Of a stretch of DNA of 64,000 nt, positions 17,848 to 28,119 are shown piece after piece (positions within the stretch are counted from its first letter, which is position 1; every line of letters starts with the position of its first letter). The DNA comes from an uncultured Pseudomonadales bacterium (lineage in GTDB: Bacteria > Pseudomonadota > Gammaproteobacteria > Pseudomonadales > Pseudohongiellaceae). The notes under the pieces are model-generated. The model saw nothing but the letters and a program-made list of their open reading frames with translations, ran no database searches and had not been told where the DNA came from. The stretch spans positions 110,117 through 174,116 of the forward strand of contig CALTDI010000006.1 of the NCBI GenBank assembly GCA_943842505.1. Direction: 5' to 3'. The translations under genes and the position numbers were made by a program.

Positions 17848-20271
17848 TCAACCTCTGAAATTATTCTGAGCCAAAGGAGTCGCTTCTTCCGATACTCCGG
17901 CTATATGGTTAATGATCATGTCTGTAGTCACAGGCGCGGTGTCAAACAAATGTCCACCAAGCGCGTCTGAGATTGCAGCGTTAAGTGCGGCCGATACAGC
18001 GCCCATTGATGGCTCACCAATACCTCTAGCACCCACAGGGTTTTCAGGATCCGGCAGATCCACCCAGCCAGTGCCAATTTGAGCCGGCGTATCAAGATAG
18101 GTAGGTATTTTGCTCTGCCAGTAGCCACTGCTAGCTGGAAGACCATTTTGCGGATCGTATAGATGTCTCTCTAAGACTGAAAGACCGATTCCCCAAACTG
18201 CACCTCCTCTTAATTGGTTAGCAAGGCCTTGTGGATGAACAACCGTTCCACACTCAGCAACCGTAACCATGTCGAGAATTTCAAACTTGCCAGTTTCTTT
18301 ATCCAGCTCGATTTCAGTAAAAGTTACTGTGAACCCAGGAGGATTATCGTTGTGGCGAGGATCGTGAAAAATACCCATCAGCCCGGTACCTGCAAGTCGA
18401 GACACAGATAACGCTGTCAGTGTATTTAACTCTTCTGGCAGTTCTGCTTCGCCAGTAAATTTACCACCCAGCTCCATACCGCGCTGAGCAACTTCGGCAT
18501 AGGTCATACCCGCTGTGTTGTCTGCGATTTGATAAATTCTGGAACCATCAATTTCGTAATCGGCTGGGTCACCACCTAGATCCATCGCGGCAATTTCTTT
18601 CATCTTCGCTAACAAATCTTGCGCTGCACCGAAGCAGGTTCGAGTATTAGTAAAGATTGAGTTACTACCATCTTGGGGTGATGTAATCGGAAGATGTCTG
18701 TCGGTGCGACCTGTTACTACATCACAATTTTCCCATTCCATCATCAACACTTCCGCAGCTGCACGAGAAGTAGAAGCATAAGAATAAGTACCGAGGTTAC
18801 CAACTCCGTTGTGTATCTGAAGACGCCCGCTTGGCATTAGACGAATCAAACCGTCCATGCCACTGCGCCCAGCATTGTGATAGCCCTGGCCTATACCGAG
18901 ACCGCGCACCTTAGTGCCATTTGTTTGTCTGGAACGGCCTTTCTTGCCCTCCCAGTCAAACTGCGTCGCGGCCTGCTCTAAGGCTTCCGGCATATAAGCA
19001 CTAGTAAAAGGCGTACTTCTTGGCCCGCTAACATCGCCATTTTGTGCGGCGTTAAGCTTACGGATTTCTAATCGATCTAGACCCAGCTCTTCAGCTGCCT
19101 TATCCATAATTGGCGCCATGATGGCCATGATCTGGTTCTCACCTGGGCCGCGCTGTGCACCGCGGTGACCTGTGTTGGTGCCGATTGAGGTGTTGCGGAA
19201 ACGCATTGCCTCAGTTTGATAAAGGGCACTCACGCCGGCTGCCGCGGAATTGGCGTCGCCGCCACCGCCCTTGCCGCCGTTATCCGAGACACAGTACATA
19301 TCCATTGCTGCCATACTGCCATCGCGCTTGAATCCAACTTTTACCCAGCCTTGCAGGCCTTGCCTGGCGCCACCGATAGTGAATTCCTCTTCACGGGTAA
19401 CGCGCATCATTACCGGACGGTTAATCTTCTGCGAGAGCTTGGCCGGTATCGCCATGCTTGGAATACTTCCGGCACGAGCTCTTTGACCGAAACCGCCACC
19501 TGTTGCTTCATTAATGAAGACAAAATCTTCCAGAGGCACACCTACGATTGCCGCCATGGGCTCGGCAATAGCGCTTAGGCTTTGCGAAGTACCGTGAAGG
19601 TAGCACTTGCCATTCTCCCAATAGGCCATGGCGCTGCGAGGCTCCATAGACATATGCGGATAACCCGCCGTGCTGAATGTAGTCTCGTGAACGAAGTCAG
19701 AAGCAGCGAAACCTGCCTCAAGATCGCCATATTCCCAACTTTGCTGTGCCTCGGCAGTGGGCTCGTTACCACTTCTAAAGCTAGCTACCTGATCGGCAGT
19801 CCATTTCTCTTCCGCGAAACCTTGACGAAAGATGAAGGTATTGCCTCCGTTGTAGGCGTTTTCTCCACCTTCTTGCAAACTGTCGAGAGGATCTAGTACA
19901 AAAGGCAGTCTCTCGATTGTTAGCGAGATTGCAGCAATCGCGTTCTCGGCTGTTTTCTCGTCTCTAGCCGCTACAGCAAGAATAGGCTCACCCATAAGAG
20001 TAGGCTCATTCGTTAAAACTTTTAGACCCGTGCTTTGCGGTTCACCATCTGGGTAAACGTCGTCAGCAGTCAAAATGCCATACACACCGTCCATGGCCAG
20101 GGCCTCGGAAGCGTCGATAGCGACAACTCGGCCATGCGGCACCGGGCTGGTGAGTAGACGGGCGTAAACCATGCCATCGCGGGCATAGTCTTCAGCGTAC
20201 TTAATGCGACCGGTAACCTTGCCAGGCACATCTGGTGGAACAAAATCTTTGCCAATTAGCCTATATGCCAT
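17848..20271 (-). CDS. Molybdopterin-binding large subunit of a molybdenum hydroxylase
   Basis: An 807-aa catalytic subunit of the xanthine oxidase superfamily. The N-terminal part has DVPGKVTGRIKYAEDY and further on TGGGFGQRARAG, the cofactor-binding loop. HRGAQRGPGENQ follows, and the C-terminal GARGIGEPSMG contains the conserved active-site Glu. The AYxCSFR loop of form I CO dehydrogenase is absent. Resemblance is to periplasmic aldehyde oxidoreductase (PaoC) and isoquinoline/aldehyde hydroxylases; an aldehyde or N-heterocycle substrate is plausible. The gene follows the [2Fe-2S] subunit by five bases and precedes the FAD subunit by one, an obligate operon. No maturation chaperone (XdhC/PaoD type) is seen nearby. 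Confidence 0.92.
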   Translation of the reverse strand: MAYRLIGKDFVPPDVPGKVTGRIKYAEDYARDGMVYARLLTSPVPHGRVVAIDASEALAMDGVYGILTADDVYPDGEPQSTGLKVLTNEPTLMGEPILAVAARDEKTAENAIAAISLTIERLPFVLDPLDSLQEGGENAYNGGNTFIFRQGFAEEKWTADQVASFRSGNEPTAEAQQSWEYGDLEAGFAASDFVHETTFSTAGYPHMSMEPRSAMAYWENGKCYLHGTSQSLSAIAEPMAAIVGVPLEDFVFINEATGGGFGQRARAGSIPSMAIPAKLSQKINRPVMMRVTREEEFTIGGARQGLQGWVKVGFKRDGSMAAMDMYCVSDNGGKGGGGDANSAAAGVSALYQTEAMRFRNTSIGTNTGHRGAQRGPGENQIMAIMAPIMDKAAEELGLDRLEIRKLNAAQNGDVSGPRSTPFTSAYMPEALEQAATQFDWEGKKGRSRQTNGTKVRGLGIGQGYHNAGRSGMDGLIRLMPSGRLQIHNGVGNLGTYSYASTSRAAAEVLMMEWENCDVVTGRTDRHLPITSPQDGSNSIFTNTRTCFGAAQDLLAKMKEIAAMDLGGDPADYEIDGSRIYQIADNTAGMTYAEVAQRGMELGGKFTGEAELPEELNTLTALSVSRLAGTGLMGIFHDPRHNDNPPGFTVTFTEIELDKETGKFEILDMVTVAECGTVVHPQGLANQLRGGAVWGIGLSVLERHLYDPQNGLPASSGYWQSKIPTYLDTPAQIGTGWVDLPDPENPVGARGIGEPSMGAVSAALNAAISDALGGHLFDTAPVTTDMIINHIAGVSEEATPLAQNNFRG

Positions 20272-20276
20272 GATGA

Positions 20277-20861
20277 TTATCCTATTTGTGCTGCGCGCAT
20301 GACGCCGTTGAGATAAGAGTCATAAGAACCACAGCGGCATATGTTACCTGCCATGCCTTGTCGTGCTTCTTCTCGAGTAGGGTTAGGGTTAGAACGCAGT
20401 AAACCTACTGCGGACATAACCTGACCTGGTGTGCAGTAACCGCACTGTGGAGAAAGCTCATCCACAAAAGCTTGCTGCACGGGATGAAGATCGCCATTTG
20501 CAGCTTCTAGACCCTCTACCGATTCGACTCGCTTATTCTTTACAGAGTGAGTCAACACTGAACAAGCATAGCTAGGGATGTCATCAACCAGAACAGTACA
20601 CGCGCCACATTCGCCGCGATTACAGCCTAGTTTCGTGCCAGTCAGGCCTAGCTTGTAACGTAGAGTAGATGCCAGTGTTTCCTGAGGCGCAACGTCTACA
20701 CTGCGCATCTGGCCATTGATATTTATTCTGATCATGCGTTCAACTGCACCAGCTGGACGTGCTTGGCCATTGGCCGCATACCAGATTGTGGTTGAAGTGG
20801 CTACTGCACCAGAGGCGATGACCCCTTTGATGAAGCGTCTACGGGTTAGTTTTGGATTCAC
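20277..20861 (-). CDS. Tat-exported [2Fe-2S] subunit of a molybdenum hydroxylase
   Basis: A 194-aa small subunit beginning at a GTG with GGAGG 12 bases upstream. Residues 6-13 (TRRRFIKG) followed by a hydrophobic stretch form a twin-arginine signal, so the whole folded complex is predicted to be exported, as for E. coli PaoA. Two iron-sulfur domains follow: a plant-ferredoxin type (GCNRGECGACTVL with a later Cys in SYACSVL) and the C-terminal helical type (QCGYCTPGQ and GNICRCGSY). It is the first gene of the probable operon running to the unknown gene ending at 15544. Confidence 0.92.
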   Translation of the reverse strand: MNPKLTRRRFIKGVIASGAVATSTTIWYAANGQARPAGAVERMIRININGQMRSVDVAPQETLASTLRYKLGLTGTKLGCNRGECGACTVLVDDIPSYACSVLTHSVKNKRVESVEGLEAANGDLHPVQQAFVDELSPQCGYCTPGQVMSAVGLLRSNPNPTREEARQGMAGNICRCGSYDSYLNGVMRAAQIG

Positions 20862-21135
20862 GATTTACATTCGCCTCCGTAATGTGGACAGGAATTCTGA
20901 TTTTGAGCTTCTAAATCTAAATGAGAATTGTTCGCTTAAATTATTCTTCTGATTGGGAAGTTAGCGCAGCTTAGAGTAAATCACCTGTTGCTTTTTATCA
21001 AGCAAGTGAAAACCTTGAAGCGCATGTATTTTGGTCGTTTCAGCGGATTTAGCTGCTGCCGCACAGAGAAGGCTCTCCGTGGGATATGCAAAGCCAATCC
21101 AGCGGGCCTGGCTCTAGAAAGCGACGGCTCCGTCC

Positions 21136-21207
21136 GCCGCGCTGATGAGTAGCCCCACAAACGAACCTTCGGCCCTGATTGTTTGTGGGGCTACTCATCA
21201 GTGCGGC
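21136..21207. repeat. Long inverted repeat (hairpin), copy A of a conserved-apex family
   Basis: Bases 21142-21162 and 21181-21201 are perfect inverted copies (21 pairs). With flanking bases 21136-21141 and 21202-21207 the stem reaches about 27 pairs including one G-T. The 18-base loop, read on the minus strand and extended into the stem (21183 to 21161), gives a 23-base core matching copy B near 50.1 kb at 20 positions, although the stems are unrelated. It lies in the 724-base divergent gap between the molybdenum hydroxylase operon and gltB. There is no T-run, so a simple terminator is unlikely. Apart from this and the gltB promoter the gap shows no gene. Confidence 0.85.
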
Positions 21208-21355
21208 TTGCTTAGAGCTGAATTCCCCATCACCGATCTCAACTGCGTCGAAATCCACGACGATGAGCAGAATGGGGCTGATTAAGGCCTACTGAAGCGC
21301 TTAAGGAAAATGACAATACATTGCCATCTTCGTCTGTCACAGGCCGCTCTCGATC

Positions 21356-21383
21356 TTGACATATTCTGATGCAGTGGTATTGT
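21356..21383 (+). promoter_or_regulatory. Probable sigma-70 promoter of gltB
   Basis: TTGACA at 21356-21361 and TATTGT at 21378-21383 are separated by 16 bases and point toward gltB, leaving an untranslated leader of about 200 bases. The -35 is perfect and the -10 keeps the TAnnnT pattern. The long leader may hold additional regulation, but no known motif was recognised in it. Confidence 0.5.
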
Positions 21384-21591
21384 ATTCGGCCCTTTCTGTA
21401 GTGCTAACAGCAGCGCTCAAGCATCGCGAAGCAGCCCGCACAAAGGGGAACTGATTGAATAGTCAGGCCCTATCGAGACAAATTCAGCAGCGTAGTACCT
21501 TCTGACCCGAGAGACACTGTCTCGATGGGGGATGAAGTTGCGGAACAAGAAAAGAACCAAGTAGCGACTACTGCACGAGAAACTAGTGACT

Positions 21592-24500
21592 ATGAGCAAC
21601 GAAAATCGCATCCCTTTGAAGTTTGGGTATCCTGCAAAGACAGGACTCTATGACCCATCTAAGGAAAAAGATTCCTGCGGCGTTGGATTCGTTGCGAATA
21701 TAAAGGGACAGCCCAGCCATCAGATCATGCTGGATGCCTATCACCTGAATTCCCGCATGGACCATCGCGGAGGCTGCGGCTTCGAGGCAAACACCGGCGA
21801 CGGAGCGGGCATCTTGATGGCTCTGCCCAACAGCTTTTTCCACAAGGTCGCCAAAGCCGAATTCGACATCGATCTGCCCCCTGCGGGTCAGTTCGCCGTA
21901 GGCAATATTTTTCTCCCCCAGGTCGATGAGGAGAGAGAAACCTGCCGCAAGATAATTAACCAGATCATCGCTGAGGAAGGCCAGAGCCTCGTCGGCTGGA
22001 GAGAAGTCCCCATCGATGCTAAAGGGGCCGATGTCGGGCCCGCCGCGCTGATGGCGCAGCCTAGAATCGAGCAGCTATTCGTCGCTTCCGAGGCCGGCTT
22101 AGAGCAGGAACAATTCGAAAGAAAGCTGTATGTAATTCGCAAGCGATTTACCCACCGACTGCGTCTGGATCCATCGCTTACCGAAGCAAAGCAAGTTTAT
22201 GCCTGCAGCCTCTCTACCAAGGTCATCGTCTATAAGGGCATGCTCACACCGGGCCAGTTGTTCCCTTTTTATGGCGACCTGACCAACCCCGATTTCGAAA
22301 CCCATATGGCGATGGTGCACTCGCGCTTTAGTACCAATACCTTCCCTTCTTGGGATCGCGCGCAGCCGAATCGATTCATGAGCCACAATGGCGAGATCAA
22401 CACTCTGCGCGGCAACGTGAATTCCATGGTTGCACGACAGGGCAAGGCTAAGACCGATGTATTCGGCGACAACCTAAAAGACATATTCCCTGTTATCGAT
22501 GATGACTGCTCCGACTCAGGTAGCTTCGATTCCGTATTGGAATTCATGCTGCTCTCGGGTCGCTCTCTGCCCGCCTCGGTAATGATGATGATTCCAGAGG
22601 CCTGGCAATCAGACGTCAACATGGACCCGGTTAAGAAAGATTTCTATGAATACCATTCAGCCCTGATGGAGCCATGGGATGGTCCGGCTTCCATCGTTTT
22701 CTCTGATGGACACTATATAGGTGCGGTTCTAGACCGAAACGGTCTGCGCCCCAGTCGCTATTATGTTACCCACGATGACAAAGTCATCATGGCATCAGAA
22801 GTAGGCGTCGTGAAGGTCGATCCTGCGAATGTAAAACTCAAGGGTCGATTGCAGCCCGGCAAGATGTTTTTGCTAGACTTCGAAGAGGGCCGTCTGATTC
22901 CCGATGAAGAAGTTAAGCTGGATATTGCGGGAAAGAATCCTTACGGCGACTGGCTTAGCGAACAAAAAGTTACACTTGACCATATTGCGAAAGGCAGCGC
23001 CGCGCATTCTCTAGATAGTGAGAATATCACGCAGCGCATGCAGGCTTTCGGTTACACCACCGAGACCATGCAGTTCATGTTAATTCCTCTTGTTACTGAG
23101 GCGCGCGACCCATTGGGCTCAATGGGAAATGACTCCGCGCTCGCTTGCCTATCTGACAAGCCGCGCATGATCTATGACTATTTCAAGCAACTGTTTGCCC
23201 AGGTAACAAACCCACCTATCGACTCGATTCGTGAAGAGATTGTGATGTCGCTGCGCTGTTTTATAGGCCCGGAAGGCAACTTATTGCAGACCACGCCTGA
23301 GCAGGCTCATAGACTCAGCCTCGATCATCCAATTCTGTCTAATCAGCAGCTGTCTGATATTCGAGACATGGACTATCGAGACATGAAGACTAAGCTGATC
23401 GATATGACCTTCGATAGTGCTGAGGAAAACGGTTTCGAGGCCGCCATGGGTCGAATCTGCAGCGAAGCGGAAACGGCGATTGATGATGGCTTTGCCTTCG
23501 TCATACTCTCCGACCGGCTGACCTCCGCCACACGCATTCCTCTAAGCGCTTTGGTTGCCTGTGGCACTGTGCACCAACACCTGATCAAGGCGCGCAAGCG
23601 AACTCAGATCGGCCTGGTTATGGAAACCGGCGAAGCCAGAGAAGTGCACCACCATTGCCTGCTTACCAGCTATGGCGCAGATGCGATCAACCCTTACCTT
23701 GCCTTCGAGGCCCTTTGGCAGGCACAGCAGGAAGGTTTTCTCGGCGCGATGTTCGCTGACGAAGATGCTCTGGTTGCCGGTTACAAGAAAGGGGTCGCCA
23801 AGGGCATGCTTAAAGTTATGGCGAAGATGGGTATCTCCACTCTTCACTCCTATAAGGGCGCTCAAATTTTTGAAGCAGTTGGATTGGCAGACGAAGTCGT
23901 CGATCGCTGTTTTACAGGCACGGCCTCGCGCGTACAAGGCGTCAATTTTGACGTTCTCTTGAAGGAAAAGAGACGCCGCCATGCAATCGGATTCCCCAAG
24001 CGCGACAGCGATCGCATTCCGGTACTTCCAAATCCGGGAGATTTCCATTGGCGCTCCGGTGGCGATGCCCATATGTGGAATCCGAACACCATCGCAAACT
24101 TGCAGGTAGCCGCAAGAACGAACAGCGCAGAAGCCTATGCAGCATTCGCAAAATTTTCGAATGAGGATGCGACACGGCGCTGCACATTTAGAGGCTTGCT
24201 AAAATTTAATTCCGATCCCAATAACGCGATCTCAATTGATGAAGTTGAGCCCGCTAGCGAGATCGTAAAACGCTTTGCTACCGGCGCGATGAGCTTTGGC
24301 TCGATCTCGGAAGAAAGCCATGAATCGCTCGCTATTGCGATGAACCGTATTGGCGGCAAATCGAATACCGGTGAAGGTGGTGAAGATCCGGAACGTTTCA
24401 AGGTAATGGCAAATGGCGATTCCAAGCGCTCTGCCATCAAGCAGGTAGCGTCGGGAAGATTCGGAGTCACGGCATGGTATCTAACCAATGCCGATGAGCT

Positions 24501-26139
24501 GCAGATAAAGATTGCACAGGGCGCCAAGCCAGGCGAAGGCGGGGAGCTTCCCGGGGGCAAGGTAGATGAGAAGATCGCACGCATCCGTCACTCTACCCCT
24601 GGCGTGGGACTAATAAGTCCGCCGCCGCATCACGATATTTATTCGATCGAAGATATTGCGCAGTTAATTCATGATTTGAAGAATGCAAATCGTGAGGCGC
24701 GCATTAGTGTCAAGTTAGTTGCCGAGGTTGGCGTAGGCACGATCGCCGCCGGGGTGACCAAGGCGAAGACCGACCATCTGGTAATCTCCGGGCATGACGG
24801 CGGCACGGGTGCGTCTCCGCTAACATCTATCAAACACGCCGGGCTTCCATGGGAGCTGGGCGTTGCCGAGACACATCAGACGCTTGTTATGAATAACTTG
24901 CGCTCTCGCGTCGTGCTGCAGACTGATGGCCAGCTGAAGACGGGCAGAGATATCGCTATTGCATCTCTGCTCGGTGCGGAAGAATTTGGTTTCGCTACCG
25001 CTCCTCTTATTACTCTGGGCTGTATCATGATGCGCAAGTGTCATCTCAATACCTGCCCGGTTGGTATCGCAACTCAAGACCCTGAATTACGTGCAAAGTT
25101 TAAGGGTAAGCCCGAACACGTAGTGAACTATCTGTTCATGGTTGCCGAAGAGATGCGCGGCATTATGGCAGAACTTGGTATTCGCACTGTGAATGGGATG
25201 ATTGGCCGAGTCGATCTGTTGAAGACCGATGATGCTATCAATCACTGGAAGGCTGACGGGCTCGATCTTAGCAATATGCTGCAACCTGCCCAGGTGGTAT
25301 TCGAGGGCACCGAGTTCTATAAGACTAAGGATCAGGACCATGGTCTCGAACTGGCGCTGGACAACGAATTGATTCGCCTGTCCAAGCTAGCCCTGGATAC
25401 TGGCGACAAGGTCGAGATAGAGACAGATATAATTAATACAAACCGTGTAGTCGGCACCATGCTTTCTAACGAGGTGGCGAAGCGCTGGAAAGAAGCCATG
25501 CTTCCAGAGGATACGATCAGCATCAAACTGAACGGCTCGGCCGGTCAGAGTCTGGGTGCCTGGTTAGCCAAGGGAATTACACTGACCGTCGAAGGCGATG
25601 CCAACGACTATGTAGGAAAGGGCCTGTCGGGAGGGAAGATCGTCATCTATCCACCGAAGAATTCCAGCTTCAAGGCGGAAGAGAGTGTGATTGCGGGCAA
25701 TGTGAATCTATACGGTGCAACCGGTGGCGAAGCGTACTTCAGAGGCATAGTTGCGGAGCGATTCGCCGTAAGAAACAGCGGCGCCGTAGCCGTAGTTGAA
25801 GGCATTGGCGACCATGGCTGTGAATACATGACTGGCGGGCGAGTAGTTATCTTAGGTAACACCGGCCGAAACTTTGGCGCTGGCATGAGCGGCGGAATCG
25901 CCTATGTATGGGATCCCGAGAAGGAATTTCCCAAGCAGTGCAATACCGGCACCTTCGAGCTTGAGAATCTCGTCTCGATAGATGACATTCTGGAACTCAA
26001 GGCCATGATCAAGAAACACTTCTTGTATACCGACTCACCGGTGGCGAAAAATATTCTCGATAATTGGGAAGCAAATCTGAAGCATTTCGTTAAGGTCATG
26101 CCGACGGATTACAAGCGAGTTTTAGAGAACGCGGTCTAA
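21592..26139 (+). CDS. gltB: Glutamate synthase (NADPH) large subunit
   Basis: A protein of about 1515 aa that transfers the amide nitrogen of glutamine to 2-oxoglutarate. The N-terminal class II glutamine amidotransferase begins after a short propeptide at the nucleophile Cys of KDSCGVGFVANIKG. The central and synthase domains hold GAMSFGSISEESHESLA, GEGGEDPERF, ISGHDGGTGASPL (FMN site) and the [3Fe-4S] cysteines in CIMMRKCHLNTCPVG. The C-terminal beta-helix has repeated glycine motifs such as GGEAYFRGIVAERFAVRNSG. The ATG at 21592 is used; a GTG two codons upstream is possible. It is followed by gltD in the same direction. Confidence 0.97.
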   Translation: MSNENRIPLKFGYPAKTGLYDPSKEKDSCGVGFVANIKGQPSHQIMLDAYHLNSRMDHRGGCGFEANTGDGAGILMALPNSFFHKVAKAEFDIDLPPAGQFAVGNIFLPQVDEERETCRKIINQIIAEEGQSLVGWREVPIDAKGADVGPAALMAQPRIEQLFVASEAGLEQEQFERKLYVIRKRFTHRLRLDPSLTEAKQVYACSLSTKVIVYKGMLTPGQLFPFYGDLTNPDFETHMAMVHSRFSTNTFPSWDRAQPNRFMSHNGEINTLRGNVNSMVARQGKAKTDVFGDNLKDIFPVIDDDCSDSGSFDSVLEFMLLSGRSLPASVMMMIPEAWQSDVNMDPVKKDFYEYHSALMEPWDGPASIVFSDGHYIGAVLDRNGLRPSRYYVTHDDKVIMASEVGVVKVDPANVKLKGRLQPGKMFLLDFEEGRLIPDEEVKLDIAGKNPYGDWLSEQKVTLDHIAKGSAAHSLDSENITQRMQAFGYTTETMQFMLIPLVTEARDPLGSMGNDSALACLSDKPRMIYDYFKQLFAQVTNPPIDSIREEIVMSLRCFIGPEGNLLQTTPEQAHRLSLDHPILSNQQLSDIRDMDYRDMKTKLIDMTFDSAEENGFEAAMGRICSEAETAIDDGFAFVILSDRLTSATRIPLSALVACGTVHQHLIKARKRTQIGLVMETGEAREVHHHCLLTSYGADAINPYLAFEALWQAQQEGFLGAMFADEDALVAGYKKGVAKGMLKVMAKMGISTLHSYKGAQIFEAVGLADEVVDRCFTGTASRVQGVNFDVLLKEKRRRHAIGFPKRDSDRIPVLPNPGDFHWRSGGDAHMWNPNTIANLQVAARTNSAEAYAAFAKFSNEDATRRCTFRGLLKFNSDPNNAISIDEVEPASEIVKRFATGAMSFGSISEESHESLAIAMNRIGGKSNTGEGGEDPERFKVMANGDSKRSAIKQVASGRFGVTAWYLTNADELQIKIAQGAKPGEGGELPGGKVDEKIARIRHSTPGVGLISPPPHHDIYSIEDIAQLIHDLKNANREARISVKLVAEVGVGTIAAGVTKAKTDHLVISGHDGGTGASPLTSIKHAGLPWELGVAETHQTLVMNNLRSRVVLQTDGQLKTGRDIAIASLLGAEEFGFATAPLITLGCIMMRKCHLNTCPVGIATQDPELRAKFKGKPEHVVNYLFMVAEEMRGIMAELGIRTVNGMIGRVDLLKTDDAINHWKADGLDLSNMLQPAQVVFEGTEFYKTKDQDHGLELALDNELIRLSKLALDTGDKVEIETDIINTNRVVGTMLSNEVAKRWKEAMLPEDTISIKLNGSAGQSLGAWLAKGITLTVEGDANDYVGKGLSGGKIVIYPPKNSSFKAEESVIAGNVNLYGATGGEAYFRGIVAERFAVRNSGAVAVVEGIGDHGCEYMTGGRVVILGNTGRNFGAGMSGGIAYVWDPEKEFPKQCNTGTFELENLVSIDDILELKAMIKKHFLYTDSPVAKNILDNWEANLKHFVKVMPTDYKRVLENAV

Positions 26140-26227
26140 GCAATAATAGTATAAGAGCTATCAAAAGATTGAATCTGCTGATTGCGATCAGTCGATGCAG
26201 AAGCTTAGTAGAAAGGTAGAAAGGTAA

Positions 26228-27667
26228 ATGGGAAAGCCAACAGGATTTAAGGAATATACTCGTCAGACTGAGCCCTATCGCAATGCGATGGACCGACTGC
26301 TGGATTATAAAGAAATTTATACCAGCCATAATGATGAACTCCTTAACAATCAAGGTGCGCGCTGCATGGATTGTGGCGTACCTTTCTGTCAGTCCGAAGA
26401 AGGCTGCCCGGTCTACAACCTCATTCCCGAGTGGAACGATCTGATCTACAAGAATCGCTGGAAAGAAGCACTAGAGCGACTGCATAAGACCAATAACTTT
26501 CCCGAATTCACTGGACGTGTTTGTCCAGCTCCCTGCGAAGGATCCTGCGTGCTCGGTGTTAATGAACCGGCGGTTACGATCAAGAACATCGAATGCGCCA
26601 TCGTAGACAAAGGCTTCGAGAACGGTTGGGTTGTCGCCAATCCGCCCGAGCAACGCAGCGATAAGAAAGTCGCAGTCATCGGGTCAGGCCCGGCGGGCCT
26701 GGCTGCCGCAGCGCAGCTGAATCTCGCAGGACACGGCGTGACGGTCTACGAGAGAGACGATCGTATTGGCGGGCTGCTGATGTATGGCATACCGAACATG
26801 AAGCTTGAGAAGGACATAGTCGATAGACGCGTTAACATTCTTAAGGAAGAAGGTGTGAACTTCGTAGTCAATGCGGATGTGGGCGGCAACGGCGAGAATG
26901 CCGTCGACGTCGATCAGCTGTTGCAGGACAACGATGCCCTACTGCTTGCAACTGGCGCCACCACAGCACGCGATCTTAACATTCCAGATCGAGCCGGCAC
27001 TGGCATTCACCTTGCCATGGAGTTCTTACACAAGAACACCAAGAGCCTGCTCGACTCTAATCTTGAAGACGAAAACTACCTGAGCGCTAAAGGCAAGAAG
27101 GTGATCGTTATCGGCGGCGGAGATACCGGCACCGACTGCATAGGCACGTCACTTCGTCACGGCTGCGAGTCTCTGGTGAATTTTGAGATTATGCCCATTC
27201 CTCCTCTGGACAGAGCCGATGACAACCCCTGGCCACTGTGGCCGAAGATCTATCGGGTAGACTATGGTCACCAGGAAGCGGCTGAGAAATTTGGCCAGGA
27301 CCCACGCATCTATTCCATCTCTGGAAAAGAGATCGTGCGTGACGCCGACGGTACCCTCAAGGGCATCAACACGATCAATGTCGATGAAAATTTCAAGGAG
27401 ATCCCGGGCAGCGAACAATTCTGGGAAGCCGATCTTATTCTTCTTTCCATGGGTTTCCTGGGGCCCGAGCACTATCTCAGTGAAACATTAGGCCTTCAGC
27501 TCGATGACCGTTCCAACTACAAGGCCGAATATCGCGATTTCCAGACATCGAAGGCGAAAGTCTTTGCTGCCGGCGATTGCCGTCGTGGACAATCCCTGGT
27601 TGTTCGCGCCATTGACGAAGGCAGACTCGTTGCCGAGACGATCGATAAGTATCTAAGCGGCGAATAG
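26228..27667 (+). CDS. gltD: Glutamate synthase (NADPH) small subunit
   Basis: A 479-aa flavoprotein that feeds NADPH electrons to GltB. Two N-terminal cysteine clusters ([15 protein letters not shown] and [12 protein letters not shown]) bind [4Fe-4S] centres. The FAD Rossmann motif is [16 protein letters not shown], and the NADPH motif is [26 protein letters not shown] near the C-terminus closes the FAD site. Length equals the family norm. It lies 88 bases after gltB and has an AAGG-type ribosome site just before the ATG, so the two are probably co-transcribed. Confidence 0.97.
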   Translation: MGKPTGFKEYTRQTEPYRNAMDRLLDYKEIYTSHNDELLNNQGARCMDCGVPFCQSEEGCPVYNLIPEWNDLIYKNRWKEALERLHKTNNFPEFTGRVCPAPCEGSCVLGVNEPAVTIKNIECAIVDKGFENGWVVANPPEQRSDKKVAVIGSGPAGLAAAAQLNLAGHGVTVYERDDRIGGLLMYGIPNMKLEKDIVDRRVNILKEEGVNFVVNADVGGNGENAVDVDQLLQDNDALLLATGATTARDLNIPDRAGTGIHLAMEFLHKNTKSLLDSNLEDENYLSAKGKKVIVIGGGDTGTDCIGTSLRHGCESLVNFEIMPIPPLDRADDNPWPLWPKIYRVDYGHQEAAEKFGQDPRIYSISGKEIVRDADGTLKGINTINVDENFKEIPGSEQFWEADLILLSMGFLGPEHYLSETLGLQLDDRSNYKAEYRDFQTSKAKVFAAGDCRRGQSLVVRAIDEGRLVAETIDKYLSGE

Positions 27668-28119
27668 ATTCAACAGCGACTCTCTCCTCGATGGAGGCTA
27701 TCGCTGAGCCAGTGCTCTGCTGCATTTTCAAAACTTCCCCAGAGCAGTCCAGCATTCTCAAGAATTCACTTAACTAGCTGATATTTAATTAATTTAAGGA
27801 AAATTCTGACTTTTTATACACCTTTACACAGAGGCGACGACTAACTATTCTTATTCCGCTCTGAACAATTACCTCAATTCGAAGCGAAAGATTAATGTTG
27901 TAAGAGCGGCAGTCGTGCAATTCCGAGCTGAGTCGGATTATTGGCTGCGAGCCGTTCAAACTAAGTAAAAAACTAGAACACGCGAACCCGAAATCCGGCT
28001 CAGTCAAAATATTTGGGACAAATTCAGAAATAATTTCGCAAAGTGCCTCTAAGCGCAGTATATTTGACACCGGCGCATCTACGGCGCTGGAATAATCTAT
28101 AACAATAAGGAAGCAAAAG
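27668..28119. other. Intergenic region gltD-nhaB, no gene seen
   Basis: Just after gltD there are two hairpins: CAGCGA/TCGCTG at 27673-27705 enclosing a CCTC/GAGG pair, and TGCTCTG/CAGAGCA at 27713-27746. Neither has a T-run, so they could aid mRNA stability but are not classic terminators. A TTGACA at 28064-28069 lies 51 bases before nhaB but lacks a convincing -10. No open frame with a ribosome site was found in the remainder. Confidence 0.5.

Noticed and set aside
17848..20271. Form I carbon monoxide dehydrogenase (CoxL)
   Set aside because: The characteristic AYxCSFR active-site loop is absent, and the small subunit has a Tat signal, which fits the PaoABC type.
21049..21258. Minus-strand open frame of 69 codons
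   Set aside because: It spans hairpin copy A and has no recognisable protein features.
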